64,000 nt of DNA, taken from the NCBI RefSeq assembly GCF_036588685.1, contig NC_086386.1, forward strand, positions 5,054,117 through 5,118,116, in the 5' to 3' direction. Below the pieces are notes generated by a model. The model worked only from the letters and a program-made list of their open reading frames with translations, was not told where the DNA came from and searched no databases. This stretch comes from Mytilus trossulus (lineage: Eukaryota; Mollusca; Bivalvia; Mytilida; Mytilidae). Made by a program: the position numbers and the translations under genes. Every line of letters starts with the position of its first letter. Positions within the stretch are counted from its first letter, which is position 1. Below are positions 45,781 through 56,370 of this stretch, in pieces.

Positions 45781-47853
45781 CATAACAAAACATATTATGA
45801 AAAAAAATAGAGATGAAGCAACGACAACCATCGAACCACAGGATCAAGAATTCGGACAGACACATAAAATTGTTTAATTATTTAATTTCTGAAATGACTC
45901 ATTTGTAAAAATAAACTTTGAATTAAGAAAATACTTTGTTTTCATCGAAAGTAAGAAACAAATCATGAATTGCATTTAACAACACCTCGATTTTGGCAAA
46001 AACAGATAACAACAAATGTTAAATGCTGATAAGAGTTAACAGCAACTTTAATTACACATGGACAGACAATTGAACGGATGGAAAAGCAGACGGAGTGATT
46101 GACTACAAGAAAAAAGACTATGTCATGAATAATCGAAAATGCTTCAAACACCAAAAGGGGGGCTTCTTCTGGTTATGTATATTGTTGAGTAAATGTTTTG
46201 TGTCAATCAATCGTAGAAAACTTGGGTTATCGTCATGACGTAGGAAAGTGTAACAAACGGATAGAATGAGTGAATACTATAGGGCGCGAACATTTTTTTA
46301 ATGGCGGGGGCTTTTATAAATTATAGTTACATCGCAGTCAGGGTATTCATACGACTCATTGCTTACATGATTTTATTAAAAGGAATAACGAAGGTTTACT
46401 GATTTTTATTTTAAATCATCAAAACCAGTGTAAAATCAGAAAGTAACATTTAAGGTGTCACAAGTTGAAGCACTCTTTCATCTCCATCTGAGCTGATATA
46501 AAGAAGCCTTGGTCTATCTTTAGATCCATTCTGAATTTCTTAGACTAGCAAATTTGATTTCAATTTGAGAACCAATTCCTTTTTTTCGGCCTCTTCTACC
46601 AAGCCACAGTTATTTTACGAATTTACTTTATTTTTCACAATTCCGTCCAGGTACTCTGGGTCGATATAACTTATCAAACATTCCATATACATGTGAATTA
46701 TTTTCGTCATAGGTCTGACCAGGGTTTAAGCTGGATAAGAAGTGGCCTTTCCCTTTAACGTTTTGGATACATTACAAATAGAAGCTAGAAATAACTACAT
46801 TGGTTAGACGTATAAAGAGGGGCATGAGATAGCTTTAAACATGTTTAACACTGCCGCATGTGTTGCACTTGCATGACCCAACTTGAGTTCGTAACCTTTG
46901 CTATAAAGTCTTGTATTTATTTCATTTTTTTAAATTTGGGTTCATTTATATGTTTCAAGAAACAAACATTGAACTTCGACCCCTTTTGTAGTTAATTGAT
47001 TGCTCACTTAGGAGACAGCTTCAGGTATACCATACAAGTTTAGTTTCGAACCATGGTGAATTTTCTAAATATGAACGTTTTTGTACAATTGAATTGATTT
47101 TTAGATAGTTGAATAATAATATAGCCTTCCTAGTGGGTTCATATGAACATTTAGATTATTTTTAGCATGTTTTATAAGCCATTGTTCAGTTTGACCGTCC
47201 AAGCGTTCCTATCCGTACCGCCATACATTTTGAAAATTTTGTATTTTTTTCAACCAGGATTCGACGCTCGATCTTTTCAATTCAATTTCATGGAAAAAAC
47301 CAGCAGAAATGCATATGATTTTTTTACCTCTTGATAGATATATGTCTATGGTATTAGGAAAGGTATCACACTTATTGATTGAAATTTTCCTTTGGACCAA
47401 ATTTTTCAGATCTTTGTGACATGTTCAACCCCCTATTTTGTAATATTTGTTATCAAATAATTGCTCATTGTTGCCATAGTTACACAAAAAAGAGATTATA
47501 TTTCACCATTATTACTATTGGAAATCAAATCTTTGGACGATTCTCTTTCCAGAAATATACACATGCATAGCTCAAATACGGTATTAAGCCTTATTTATTA
47601 GGAAGGAAGGGAAAGAGGAAAGAGGGTGTTTAAAAATTATGAGTGTCAATTCTATTTTTTTCCTATCTGTGACTTGACACCCACCCTATATAGTGCATAA
47701 TTTTCTCGCTGCGTTGGGTTCTTTCTTCTATTTGGTCGAGCTTCTGTTTCTTTGACATTTCCATTCTCAATTTAATCAAGGATTTACTATACTCACTGAA
47801 GATTTTTTTAAAGACTGTACAGTTAGTTTAAACATCTATTTATTTATAGTGGA

Positions 47854-48159
47854 TTGGGAAACAAATTTTGCAACTTATATTCATCCCTTTCCACTTTGCG
47901 GGTGCGAGTGCTGACTTGTAGCGGCATTATGCTACTCTTTTTCGAAATCTACAAGGGTGTCTTTAACGTGCAAGAGATATGGCTCTCTCTTAACACCGGT
48001 CAGCCATTTATCGTCCCCTTCCGACGGACTAACATCGTTTCCTCAAGACTATACTCGCAAATGGTGTCAAGGGAGAGCCGAAAATTGAGTTCCCCACGGC
48101 TCTGTACAGTTACATATAATTATGCTGTTAATGTCACTCCTTTGCGGAAGCAACGTTAA
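47854..48159. repeat. Probable dispersed repeat fragment
   Basis: A 101-codon frame covers blocks (GCGGGTGCGAGTGCTGACTT, CTACAAGGGTGTCTTTAACG, ACACCGGTCAGCCATTTATC) that I associate with a repeat widespread in invertebrates. No domain is seen in any frame, so it is listed as repeat rather than gene. Confidence 0.4.
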
Positions 48160-48226
48160 GTAAGAGATGGTCATCAAATTTTAATGTGATTCTTGTAAAT
48201 AACAGTTAAGATCAGTTAACAGCGGT

Positions 48227-48366
48227 GCATTACGTTTGCGCGCATTACCATTACATTTGCGCGCAAAAATCATTACGTTTGCGCGCAGCTTTCCTTTACA
48301 TTTGCGCGCATTTTTTTGGCAGGTAAACTCAGGTAAACTCAGGTAAACTCAGGTAAACTCAGGTAA
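48227..48366. repeat. TTTGCGCGCA and AGGTAAACTC tandem arrays
   Basis: Four spaced copies of TTACRTTTGCGCGCA (48227-48310) are followed by four perfect AGGTAAACTC decamers and a fifth partial one (48321-48366). Two different short arrays lie side by side near the right TIR of the 4.36-kb element. Confidence 0.9.
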
Positions 48367-48636
48367 AATACAGGTAATAATGTCAAAAACAGTGAACACT
48401 TTAAGTATAACAAGAATCTCAATTTCAAATAAACAGTTAACATCATTGCAAATTTAAACAAAACAGATTACAGACAGTGTTAACAGTTTTTAAAATTTAT
48501 CAGTCAAATAACAGTTTAAAAAAAATTAAACCTTGAAAAAGACAAAAACAGTTTAATATAAAAAGGACCCCCCACCTGAGATATTTGAACATAATACTTT
48601 ATTTTCTTTGAAAGGACGCGGTAAATAACTATTCTA

Positions 48637-48735
48637 AAATTAGCAAGTTGCCATACAGTTGAAAACAAGTTGCCATACAGTTGAAAACAAGTTGCCATAC
48701 AGTAAATTTGTCAACACAAGCAAGTTGCCGTACCC
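48637..48735. repeat. AAGTTGCCATACAGTTGAAAAC tandem units
   Basis: Three copies of a 22-bp unit, then a related CAAGTTGCCGTACCC. They resemble the complement of the subterminal repeats at 45170-45260. Confidence 0.8.
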
Positions 48736-49141
48736 TAGACTTTATTTTTTATGGTCTATATTCTTTAAAATGCATCTTTTTGACAACAAATTTCAGTAAG
48801 TATGATACCACACTACAACAATCTAAAATCGTGTCTGGAAAAATAATGAAAAACAGTTCAATATCTTGAGAATGGGGCTACAGAGGACGATAGACCTCGA
48901 AATTTTCCGGTACTAAGTGGCAAGTTTTGGAGTATTACACAAAATCTTGTATTTATTTTGTACTTATCGGCCTAATAATTTAAAGAATTATATATTAGAA
49001 AATCAGTTCTTAAGCGGCACCCTCATCAAATGAGTGGAAATGCTTTAAATTGAATGAATTCCTAACTTGTTTATTTTTTTTTCTGTTTCTCTCCGCTTCG
49101 TTAGTACCCAATTTCCGGTGGCGATGATACACAGTGCTAAT

Positions 49142-49889
49142 ACCTCCCCTTGAAGTTAAAAGTTAAATGGTTGCTCCCTTACAAATAAAATAATTAAATG
49201 TAAACCGAAAGTAATCTTTTCTTGATTTTTTAACATTATCATATGAATACCAACTCAAAATGTATCTTCCATATGATCATCAGCAATGTATTTGTATCAA
49301 TTAATATATATTGAAGCATTCACAGTTAGTCTAAAAATACAATAAATTGACCCATGATTGATTATAAATCCAACGTAAATGGAAGTTAAAAGGGGGAGGT
49401 TACCCAGAACTGTTGCTATGTAAACCATCGTACTATTACCAATGTACAATCTCCATTCTGAACTTATGATGGTGATGTCAAACTAGTCATTTGAGGGTAA
49501 TGCACTGCAGCTATATAGGAGGCAGCTATCATTCATATTGTATTGTTTTACAGTTGTCACTGAAAACTAAGGGAAAACGAAAGTAGAAATGTGAAAAGAA
49601 TATAATCGTTAATATTTAACATCTTTCTTAATTCAGACACTTAAAATGAATAAAAACACGAAACGTACCTTTTCTGTTGTCCAAGAGATTAAAGCTATTC
49701 TGTCATTGTTTCATTACTTTGCAATCTCGCCTGAATCAGGTTCACTAACTAGGAAGGTAAATTCGATCAGGTGTGTTAATATTGATTTCACTGTTACAGT
49801 AAACATGGTAAATCCTGACTTTAACGAAGTTTAAATGGTTTCGCTATTTTTCATTAACAAATAACAAATCTCTTGCTTTGAACGGACAT
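49142..49889. other. AT-rich spacer
   Basis: A 62-codon frame at 49646-49834 has no recognisable domain. Nothing else seen. Confidence 0.35.
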
Positions 49890-51065
49890 TTTGTGACTCA
49901 GAAGTTAGCAACATCCTTTAACTTTAATTTCCGCTATGTATATAATGTTCTCCCATTAAATAATTCAACAATGGATGACTATTTGAACGCATCTATCCAA
50001 TCGAACTTGAGATAAAGGATACAACAGATACAGCTAAATCAGCCTCAGGTCTTGACTAACATCTAGAAATTTACAATGATTGTCGGTTGAAAACAAAACT
50101 TTGCGACAAAAGAGATGATTTCAGCCTCCCAATTGTGAACTTTCCAGTCCTATATAACAGTAGCAATATTCCAACAGCGCCTGCATACGAAGTATATAGA
50201 CAACTTTCGAGTTCATCCGTCACCGGAAAAAACTCGTCAATTATACGCGCCTTTATCGCAGTCATCTGTGCGTTTAGGGGCGTCGTCACTTCCTTACAAG
50301 GTTGAGCGAGTGGTTGGAAAATTATAATTCTATATTGTACGAATTATTCGGCAAATTGAATTCTAAAACTAGACAATCAACACTGCTGTCATTAGGGAAT
50401 TGTCAGTAAGTACCTACAGAGCAACCATTATTTCTAGTTTATCCTGCACAAAAACGATCTCTTAGACGCTTGATGAACGTAAATAGTGCAGGGATACAGG
50501 CGAGCCCCTCTATCTGGTAAATGACGTCATAAAGGCGTGCATAATTGACGAGTTTTTGCCGGTGACGGATGAACTCGAAAGTGGTCTGTTTCCTATCATG
50601 ATTTTCTTGATAGAGGGTTGCTGCTCACAAGGAAGCTAGAAAACCAGCAGTTTCAAGTGGTGAAGTTGAAATCATCCCTTAGTAAATTTTACGGACGCCA
50701 TTATGAGTTTGTTGACCGTTATGGAATAACCGTTTCACAGATAATATCTGATGTTTCTTTTGTCGTAACTACTTTCACCACGAATGTGACCTACCGAAAT
50801 AGACTATTTATCGGTTTGTAATAACATGAGTAACACTATGGGTGCCATATGTGTAGCAGGATCTCCTTACCCTTCTGGAGCACCTGAGATCACCCCCAAT
50901 TTTTGGTGGGGTTTGTGTTGCTTAGTCTTTAGTGTTTTATGTTGTATCTTGTGTACTATTATTTGTCTGGTTGTCTTTTTATTTTTAGCCATGTCGTTGT
51001 CAGATTATTTTCGATCTATGAGTTAGACTGTCCCTCTGATATCTTTCGCCCCCCCCTTTTTTATA
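49890..51065 (+). pseudogene. Decayed Penelope-like reverse transcriptase, 3' part
   Basis: Begins with SFNFNFRYVYNVLPLNN, which corresponds to the RT catalytic FRYxDD block but with the Asp pair lost. A frame-broken DYLNASIQSNL stretch follows, then CDKRDDFSLPIVNFPVLYN and SSNIPTAPAYEVY (50107-50196). The frame is cut there by a 392-bp MITE. It resumes at 50589 with HDFLDRGLLLTRKLENQQF, then VVKLKSSLSKFYGRHYEF and VDRYGITVSQIISD, ending near 50820. The 3' part to about 51065 (GGTTTGTAATAACATGAGTA, TTCGATCTATGAGTTAGACT) looks like the family's 3' UTR. Assignment to Penelope-like elements is from general resemblance; the GIY-YIG domain is not visible. Confidence 0.7.
50197..50588 (-). mobile_element. 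392-bp MITE, copy 2, inserted in the RT
   Basis: Inverse orientation to 41153-41544 and equal in length. It starts TAGACAACTTTCGAGTTCAT and ends ACTCGAAAGTGGTCTG. RT homology stops at its left edge (ending PAYEVY) and resumes at its right edge, so it inserted after the retroelement. One terminal base differs from copy 1. Confidence 0.85.
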
Positions 51066-51237
51066 TTTGCGATGGTTATCTTAAAACTTATACTTATGAC
51101 TCTGTTGGAACAGTTATTTTTAGATGATAAGTGAATAATAAAACATACATGTTAATACAGTCTATTATAGTGTAAACATGCACGAGCACAATTGCTGCTT
51201 TTTTGTACACGTTCATTTTTTGTTATTCCTTTTTGAA

Positions 51238-52697
51238 TATATATCTAACATCTCGAGCGTCTTTAAAAAAGGAGATAAACATGCACCAGAAAATTATAGA
51301 CCGGTATCACTAACATCTGTGCCGTGCAAAATACTTAAACATATAATCTGTAAGCACATACTAAACCATCTAGACAAGCACAGGGTACTAACATCACTCA
51401 ACCATGGATTCAGATCCGGATACTGGTGTGAGACACAGCTACTAGTCACACTGCACGACTTCATGAAATCACACGATGCTGGAAACCAAATTGATGTTGC
51501 TATCCTGGACTTTTCAAAAGCATTTGACACAGTGCCACACAACAAACTCCTACACAAACTAGACGAATATGGTGTGAGAGGACCACTGAATAAATGGCTA
51601 GAAATGTTTCTAACTCAGAGAAGGATGAAGGTTGTCATTGATGGAGAGGAATCGGAAGAAGCTACAGTGGACTCAGGAGTGCCACAAGGAACTGTACTCG
51701 GACCCCTTCTCTTCCTCTGTCATATCAATGATCTCCCGGACTCAGTAAAATCAACTGTTAGACTTTTTGCTGATGATTGCCTGCTATACAGAAATATAAA
51801 AACTCAACGAGACCACACACTGTTACAACAAGATCTGGTTAGCCTAGAAAAATGGGCAAAAGACTGGGGTATGCGCTTCAACGCTAAGAAATGTTACATC
51901 CTGAGCATTACGAACAAAAGTCTGAAGTTCTATATCCTTGATGGACACATACTACAACAGGTCAAACACAATCCATTCCTGGGACTACATTTATCGGACG
52001 ATCTGAAATGAACCACCCACATTTCAAATGTAACTAAGAAAGCGAATTCTACACTAGGCTTTCTTAGACGCAACCTAAGATTTTGCCCAAAAGACTGCAA
52101 GAAAACAGCATACATTTCATTGGTGCGATCTACGATGGAATATGGGGCAATTGTATGGGACCCTTATACATCAAACAACATCAACCAATTAGAAAGAATC
52201 CAAAGAAGAGCAGCCCGTTTCATCACAGGGGACTATAAATCAAGAGAAGAAGGATCGGTCACCAAAATGCTAACAGTGCTGGAACTTGAAAACCTACAGT
52301 CCAGAAGAACAAGCCAAAGACTGGTATATTTCTGTACAAAGTGGTTGAGGGTTTGGTCCCAGCTATCAAACCTGACGAATTTTTGGTGAAAAGCAAAACC
52401 AAAAGGACAATCAAACCGACACGCTTTGTAGACTTTGAGAGCACAAACATAGTTACCAACTCAGTTAAAAACAACTCAAAGGCAAGTGATACTACAAACT
52501 GTAAAACTGAACAATTTAAGAACTCGTTCTTTGTCAAGACTGTAATTCATTGGAACCAACTGAAAGAAGCAGTAGTGTGCGCCAAGTCAGTTGAGAGCTT
52601 CAAAACAGCTCTCCAACGCCGCCAATAGGCGCTCTCTCTCCCGTCGAGTAAAAGCCAGTATTGGTACCTTCGACGTAACGATACAGATACAGATATT
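51238..52697 (+). pseudogene. 5'-truncated Jockey/CR1-like LINE
   Basis: RT homology starts at about 51238 with ISNISSVFKKGDKHAPENY, then RPVSLTSVPCKILKHIICKH and VAILDFSKAFDTVPHNKLL. The GVPQGTVLGPLLFL motif and the intact catalytic LFADDCLLY follow. A TGA (52009-52011) replaces a Trp codon expected before THISNVTKKANSTLGFLRR. The thumb region (YISLVRSTMEYGAIVWDPYT, NINQLERIQRRAARFITGDY) follows in frame, and one more frameshift lies near 52330-52345. The protein ends at TAG (52626-52628) after SFKTALQRRQ. The 3' UTR is short and ends in a GATACAGATACAGAT tail (52680-52697). There is no endonuclease, so it is a dead 5'-truncated copy, though younger than the one at 4.6-5.7 kb. Confidence 0.9.
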
Positions 52698-52779
52698 ACT
52701 TCTCGATCATCTGTATTCGCGTCTCGGTGACAATAGAATTCCCCCTAAAAACTTTTGAATGGTTTTACACTAATAATTT

Positions 52780-52915
52780 TGGGCCATTTATAGCGTGTTG
52801 TTCGGTTTGAGCCAAGGCTCCGTGTTGAAGGCCGTACATTGACCTATAATGGTTTACTTTTATAAATTGTTATTTGGATGGAGATTTGTCTCATTGGCAC
52901 TCACACCACATCTTC
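52780..52915 (+). repeat. Dispersed repeat family A, partial
   Basis: GTTGAAGGCCGTACATTGAC, then GATTTGTCTCATTGGCACTC and ACACCACATCTTCC match the 3' part of the 40.6-kb copy. Confidence 0.7.
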
Positions 52916-53064
52916 CTATATATCTACTTAGTTACTTCAAAGTACGTTTAAGATTGTTAAACCACATTTTATTCACGTCAGTTGGATACAACACAAACAA
53001 CACTTTGGAATCTTGTTGAATTCATAATCATTACGATGTACAAGTGAATGAAGTGTATGATATG

Positions 53065-53262
53065 GTGCTTTTTGTCCGCAATTTGATTTTTGTCCGCTTT
53101 TGCTTTTTGTCCGTTTCGCTTTTTGTCCGATATTTTCGCTTTTTGTCCGACACTTTTGCTTTTTGTCCGTTGCTTTTTGTCCGTTTCGCTTTTTTCCGAT
53201 AATTTTGCTTTTTGTCCGACACTTTTGCTTTTTGTCCGTTGCTTTTTGTCCGTTTTGCCTTT
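53065..53262. repeat. TTTTTGTCCG tandem cluster
   Basis: Around ten units of GCTTTTTGTCCG with short variable inserts (TTTC, ACACTTT, TTT). Frames on both strands here are repeat by-products. Confidence 0.85.
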
Positions 53263-53264
53263 TT

Positions 53265-53660
53265 AGCTCACCTGGACCAGAGGGTTAAGTGAGCTTTTTT
53301 CATCATTTGGCATCCGTCGTCGTCGATAACTTTCAGAAAATCTGAAGCTAATGGCAAAATTAAAGCAAATATGGCCACAATCATCCTTAGGGTATGTAGT
53401 TTAAAAAAGGTATCCGATGACCCCGCCCAAAAAAATCAAGATGGCCGGCATATCTAAAAATAGAACATTGGAGTAAAATGTAGATTTTAGCTTATATCTC
53501 TGAAACTAAAGCATTTAGTTCTGGGATAAAAATATTCATCAAGTCATAATCTATATGCCCGAGATTTTTCAGTTACATAAGACAACGCGTTTTGGGGTTG
53601 CTGCCCCTGATATTTTAATTTTAAGGTTAATTAGCATTTTATAGTTTTAATTTGATTGAA
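53265..53660 (+). repeat. Dispersed GTGAGCTTTT-family repeat, 5' part
   Basis: Begins TAGCTCACCTGGACCAGAGG, then AAGTGAGCTTTTTTCATC, a short GTCGTCGTC, and AAGATGGCCGGCATATC. It is the same family as the split copy at 8827-9138 and 24358-24880, and the inverted copy at 34182-35690. Confidence 0.75.
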
Positions 53661-53867
53661 GTTTTATTTTAAAGTCGTTATAACGAGTAAGCTTACTTGT
53701 TATAACGACTTAACTAACAATACAGCTAACTTGTTTTAACGACTTAACTAACTCGTTTAAACCACTTGACTAACTTGTTTGCTTAAAAACTACTACCCAA
53801 TTTTTATGTGATGTTTGATAATAATATAATGATTAAATGTGTTGCTATTAGATAATAAATAAAATTG

Positions 53868-54085
53868 AGAATGGAAATGGGGAATGAGTCAAAGCGACAA
53901 CAACCCGACCATAGAGCAGACAACAGCCGAAGGCCACCAATGGGTCTTCAATGTAGCGAGAAACTTCGGCACCCGGAGGCGTCCTTCAGCTGACCCCTAA
54001 ACAAATATGCATACTAGTTCAGTGATAATAGACGTCATACTAAACTCTGAATTATACAAAAGAAACTAAAATTAAAAAGCATACC
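53868..54085 (+). repeat. Dispersed repeat family B, copy 1
   Basis: GCGACAACAACCCGACCATA, GCCGAAGGCCACCAATGGGT, CCCGGAGGCGT and ACTAGTTCAGTGATAATAGA occur in the same order as in 55940-56105. Confidence 0.75.
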
Positions 54086-54733
54086 AGATTAACAAAATAG
54101 CGTATTAATTTATTGCAATAAAAATTCATAATTTCAAATAAAATTTGTAGATTTAGCTTATTAAGTCCTTATATTTGTAAATAGTAACATTCATTTATAG
54201 TGGACATTGTTTAAACTATGAATTACAAATGTAGCTACAATTAAAATCCCCTCTCTGTGATCACAAATAGATAACTGTGGCTCATTTCCCAATCAATCTA
54301 TCATGAAGGGAAGTATATTAAGGCAATTTTCATTCATAGTCTATTTCAAAAATGAAAAAAAGTTCTTTATATTGGTATGTAAAAATTTTAAACGTTTCAA
54401 ATTTATGAAATTATATTCGTACATCAATTGTTTTGATACATTAATAACAAAAACTGAAATATATATTGCATTGATTCATTTTTAGGGAATCGAATTAAGA
54501 AAAAATTATTAGCCCTTTGAACAGTAATGAATCTATAACTACAGTTATAATGTAATTAATGAAATTCACGCGTAGCGACATGTAGCAAGTATAACAAACT
54601 CTAAACTTTAATACTGTACTTTAAATGTACAATGAAATTGTCTCAATAAACGATGTAAATAATGCCTATGGCACTTTTCATGCTGATCCACGGTCTTTGA
54701 TATAAGAAACGAAAAACCATTACTTAGATTTAA
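54086..54733. other. 3' flank of the second HSPA12-like copy
   Basis: AT-rich. 54520-54720 shares some sequence with the 3' flank of the first copy (for example a run ending TTTGATATAA before the stop codon), indicating that the duplication extends past the coding region. Confidence 0.4.
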
Positions 54734-55775
54734 TCAAACCCTTAAGACGTAACGTGCATCGATTGTTTGTCCAGTTGACTTTACGGTTGCTTCAACAGTA
54801 ATATCTGCCCCTCCAAATTTCATCACGATCTCGACTTCCCGATCAGGACCAGTTACATCTGACAAATCTACCTCAAATTTCCCGATATAAGTGCAATCTT
54901 CTTCATCGGTGTATTGTGGATCTTCGGAACGAGACGAATAGATGGGAAGTTGTATTTTACTTTGAGTTTCTTTTAAAGGATTGTATGTTTTCGTATTGGT
55001 TAGATTATCGCACTCCATTGGTTCTCCTCTCCCAACATGCTTTCCAAATCTATCCCGGCAATACATCTTAGCATTAGTAATATGTTTCTTATCTTCTGGG
55101 TCTGTATGTGGACGGAACGGCATGTTTGTACTTACTCCAATCGAATAATTCTTGGACTGATAATCTTAGGATTAAATCCGAACTGAACTGCACCTTTAAG
55201 CACAGCAAGACCTGCATCTTCTGGTATTATCACAGTTTTACTTTGAAATGCCGACTTTATTGCTTCCTGCAGCATTTGTGATTCAGAAAAACCACCAACC
55301 ATTAAAATAATGTCTGTGTCGACAACTGCTCCTTTCTGGAATAAATCTTTCAGATGGTCAACAATGCGTTGGCATGGTTCTTCAAAGAACTTTTTAGCGG
55401 TGTCGGGATCAACACGTAATTTATCACCTACCCATGACATTGATTTGTTTGATTTGAAGGAACTTTTCAGTGAAACTCCTTTTACTTCTTGAAATCTTTC
55501 ACTTAAACTTAATGGAATTCTAATTGTAATTTTAGCTGTGCTGTCTGGGCGAATACTTCGCTTTTTCACTTCAAATTCTCTACACAGACCTAGATAATCG
55601 ACCTTGTCATCCTTCCGGAACTTGTCGACCGTATCTGATCCAACAATATCCGTCAGGAATTCGTCAAATGCCTCGTCGACTTTAGTTCCGCCCCAATCTC
55701 CACCATTGGCCATGTAGATTTGTTTGATGTCGCCATCGTCTTTTATTTCCTGTACAGTTATATCAACCGTTCCAC
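54734..55775 (-). pseudogene. HSPA12-like copy 2, exon 4
   Basis: Acceptor TTAATTCAG, first codons completing GGGTVDITVQEIK. MANGGDWGG through GAVQFGF is almost identical to copy 1 (one residue change, Lys to Gln, in EEPCQRIVDHL). After the 7-bp deletion, the C-terminal 130 residues end TIDARYVLRV and differ at roughly a third of positions. Confidence 0.85.
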
Positions 55776-55939
55776 CTGAATTAAAGTATCAGAATGAAAA
55801 TAATTTGATTATTGTGTTTGATTTGTAAGCTTCGCAGTTTTCGGTAACTAAGTTAGTTTTGACAAAGAAAAAACATGTGACACATTTCCTATGCATTTAT
55901 TTTCGTAACAGATCAGAAGGGCAAATGTAAATACAATTG

Positions 55940-56105
55940 AGTATGGTAATGGGGAAATTTTCAAAGAGACAACAACCCGACCAAAGATGAGACAACAGCC
56001 AAAAGCCACCAATGGCCAATAATGCAACTCTCGCATCCGGAGGCGTGGTACGACTTGCAACTAAACAAAAATGTGTACTAGTTCAGTGATAATGGACGTC
56101 ATTAT
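55940..56105 (+). repeat. Dispersed repeat family B, copy 2
   Basis: Same block order as 53868-54085 (GACAACAACCCGACCAAAGA, AAAGCCACCAATGG, CCGGAGGCGT, ACTAGTTCAGTGATAATGGA). It lies in intron 3 of the second HSPA12-like copy. Confidence 0.75.
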
Positions 56106-56166
56106 TTTTGATTAAGCACTGATTCATAGTCTGATTTTGGCTATAATAGTATTTATAATATAAGAA

Positions 56167-56332
56167 AACCAAAAGATGTGGATGATTGTCAATGAGACTT
56201 TTCACAAAAGACCAAATGACACAGAAATAAACAAAGGTCACCATACAGCCTTCTTCAATGAGCAAAGCCCATAACATATAGTCATCTTTAAGAGACTCCA
56301 AATAGACAACGTAAAACAATACAAACGAGAAA
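56167..56332 (-). repeat. Dispersed repeat family A
   Basis: AAGATGTGGATGATTGTCAA, AGCAAAGCCCATAACATATA and AACGAGAAAACTAAG match 22453-22640. Confidence 0.75.
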
Positions 56333-56370
56333 ACTAAGTCTATTTCGGTTATTTCAGTTCTTGATATATA

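Larger units (their letters stand above)
44778..49136. mobile_element. 4.36-kb TIR element with RSS-heptamer-like ends (Transib/RAG-like candidate)
   Basis: Both ends read inward as CACTGTGTATCATCGCCACC. The inverted similarity continues for about 420-440 bp (44778 to about 45200, against about 48690-49136), including CGATAGACCTCGAAATTTTC or its complement and a TACGGC...TTGC motif repeated near each inner edge. CTAAT directly abuts both ends (44773-44777 and 49137-49141), a clean 5-bp duplication; 3- and 4-bp alternatives do not match. CAC...TG termini with 5-bp duplications are hallmarks of the Transib/RAG group; CACTA elements give 3 bp and Chapaev 4 bp. No nonamer-like block is evident and no transposase was found, so this is probably a non-autonomous or decayed copy. 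It contains a family A repeat and several short tandem arrays. Confidence 0.7.

Noticed and set aside
47854-48159. 101-codon frame
   Set aside because: The nucleotide sequence looks like a widespread invertebrate repeat; no domain and no splice context support a gene.
53031-53288. Frames on both strands rich in Lys or Phe
   Set aside because: They fall in the TTTTTGTCCG tandem cluster.
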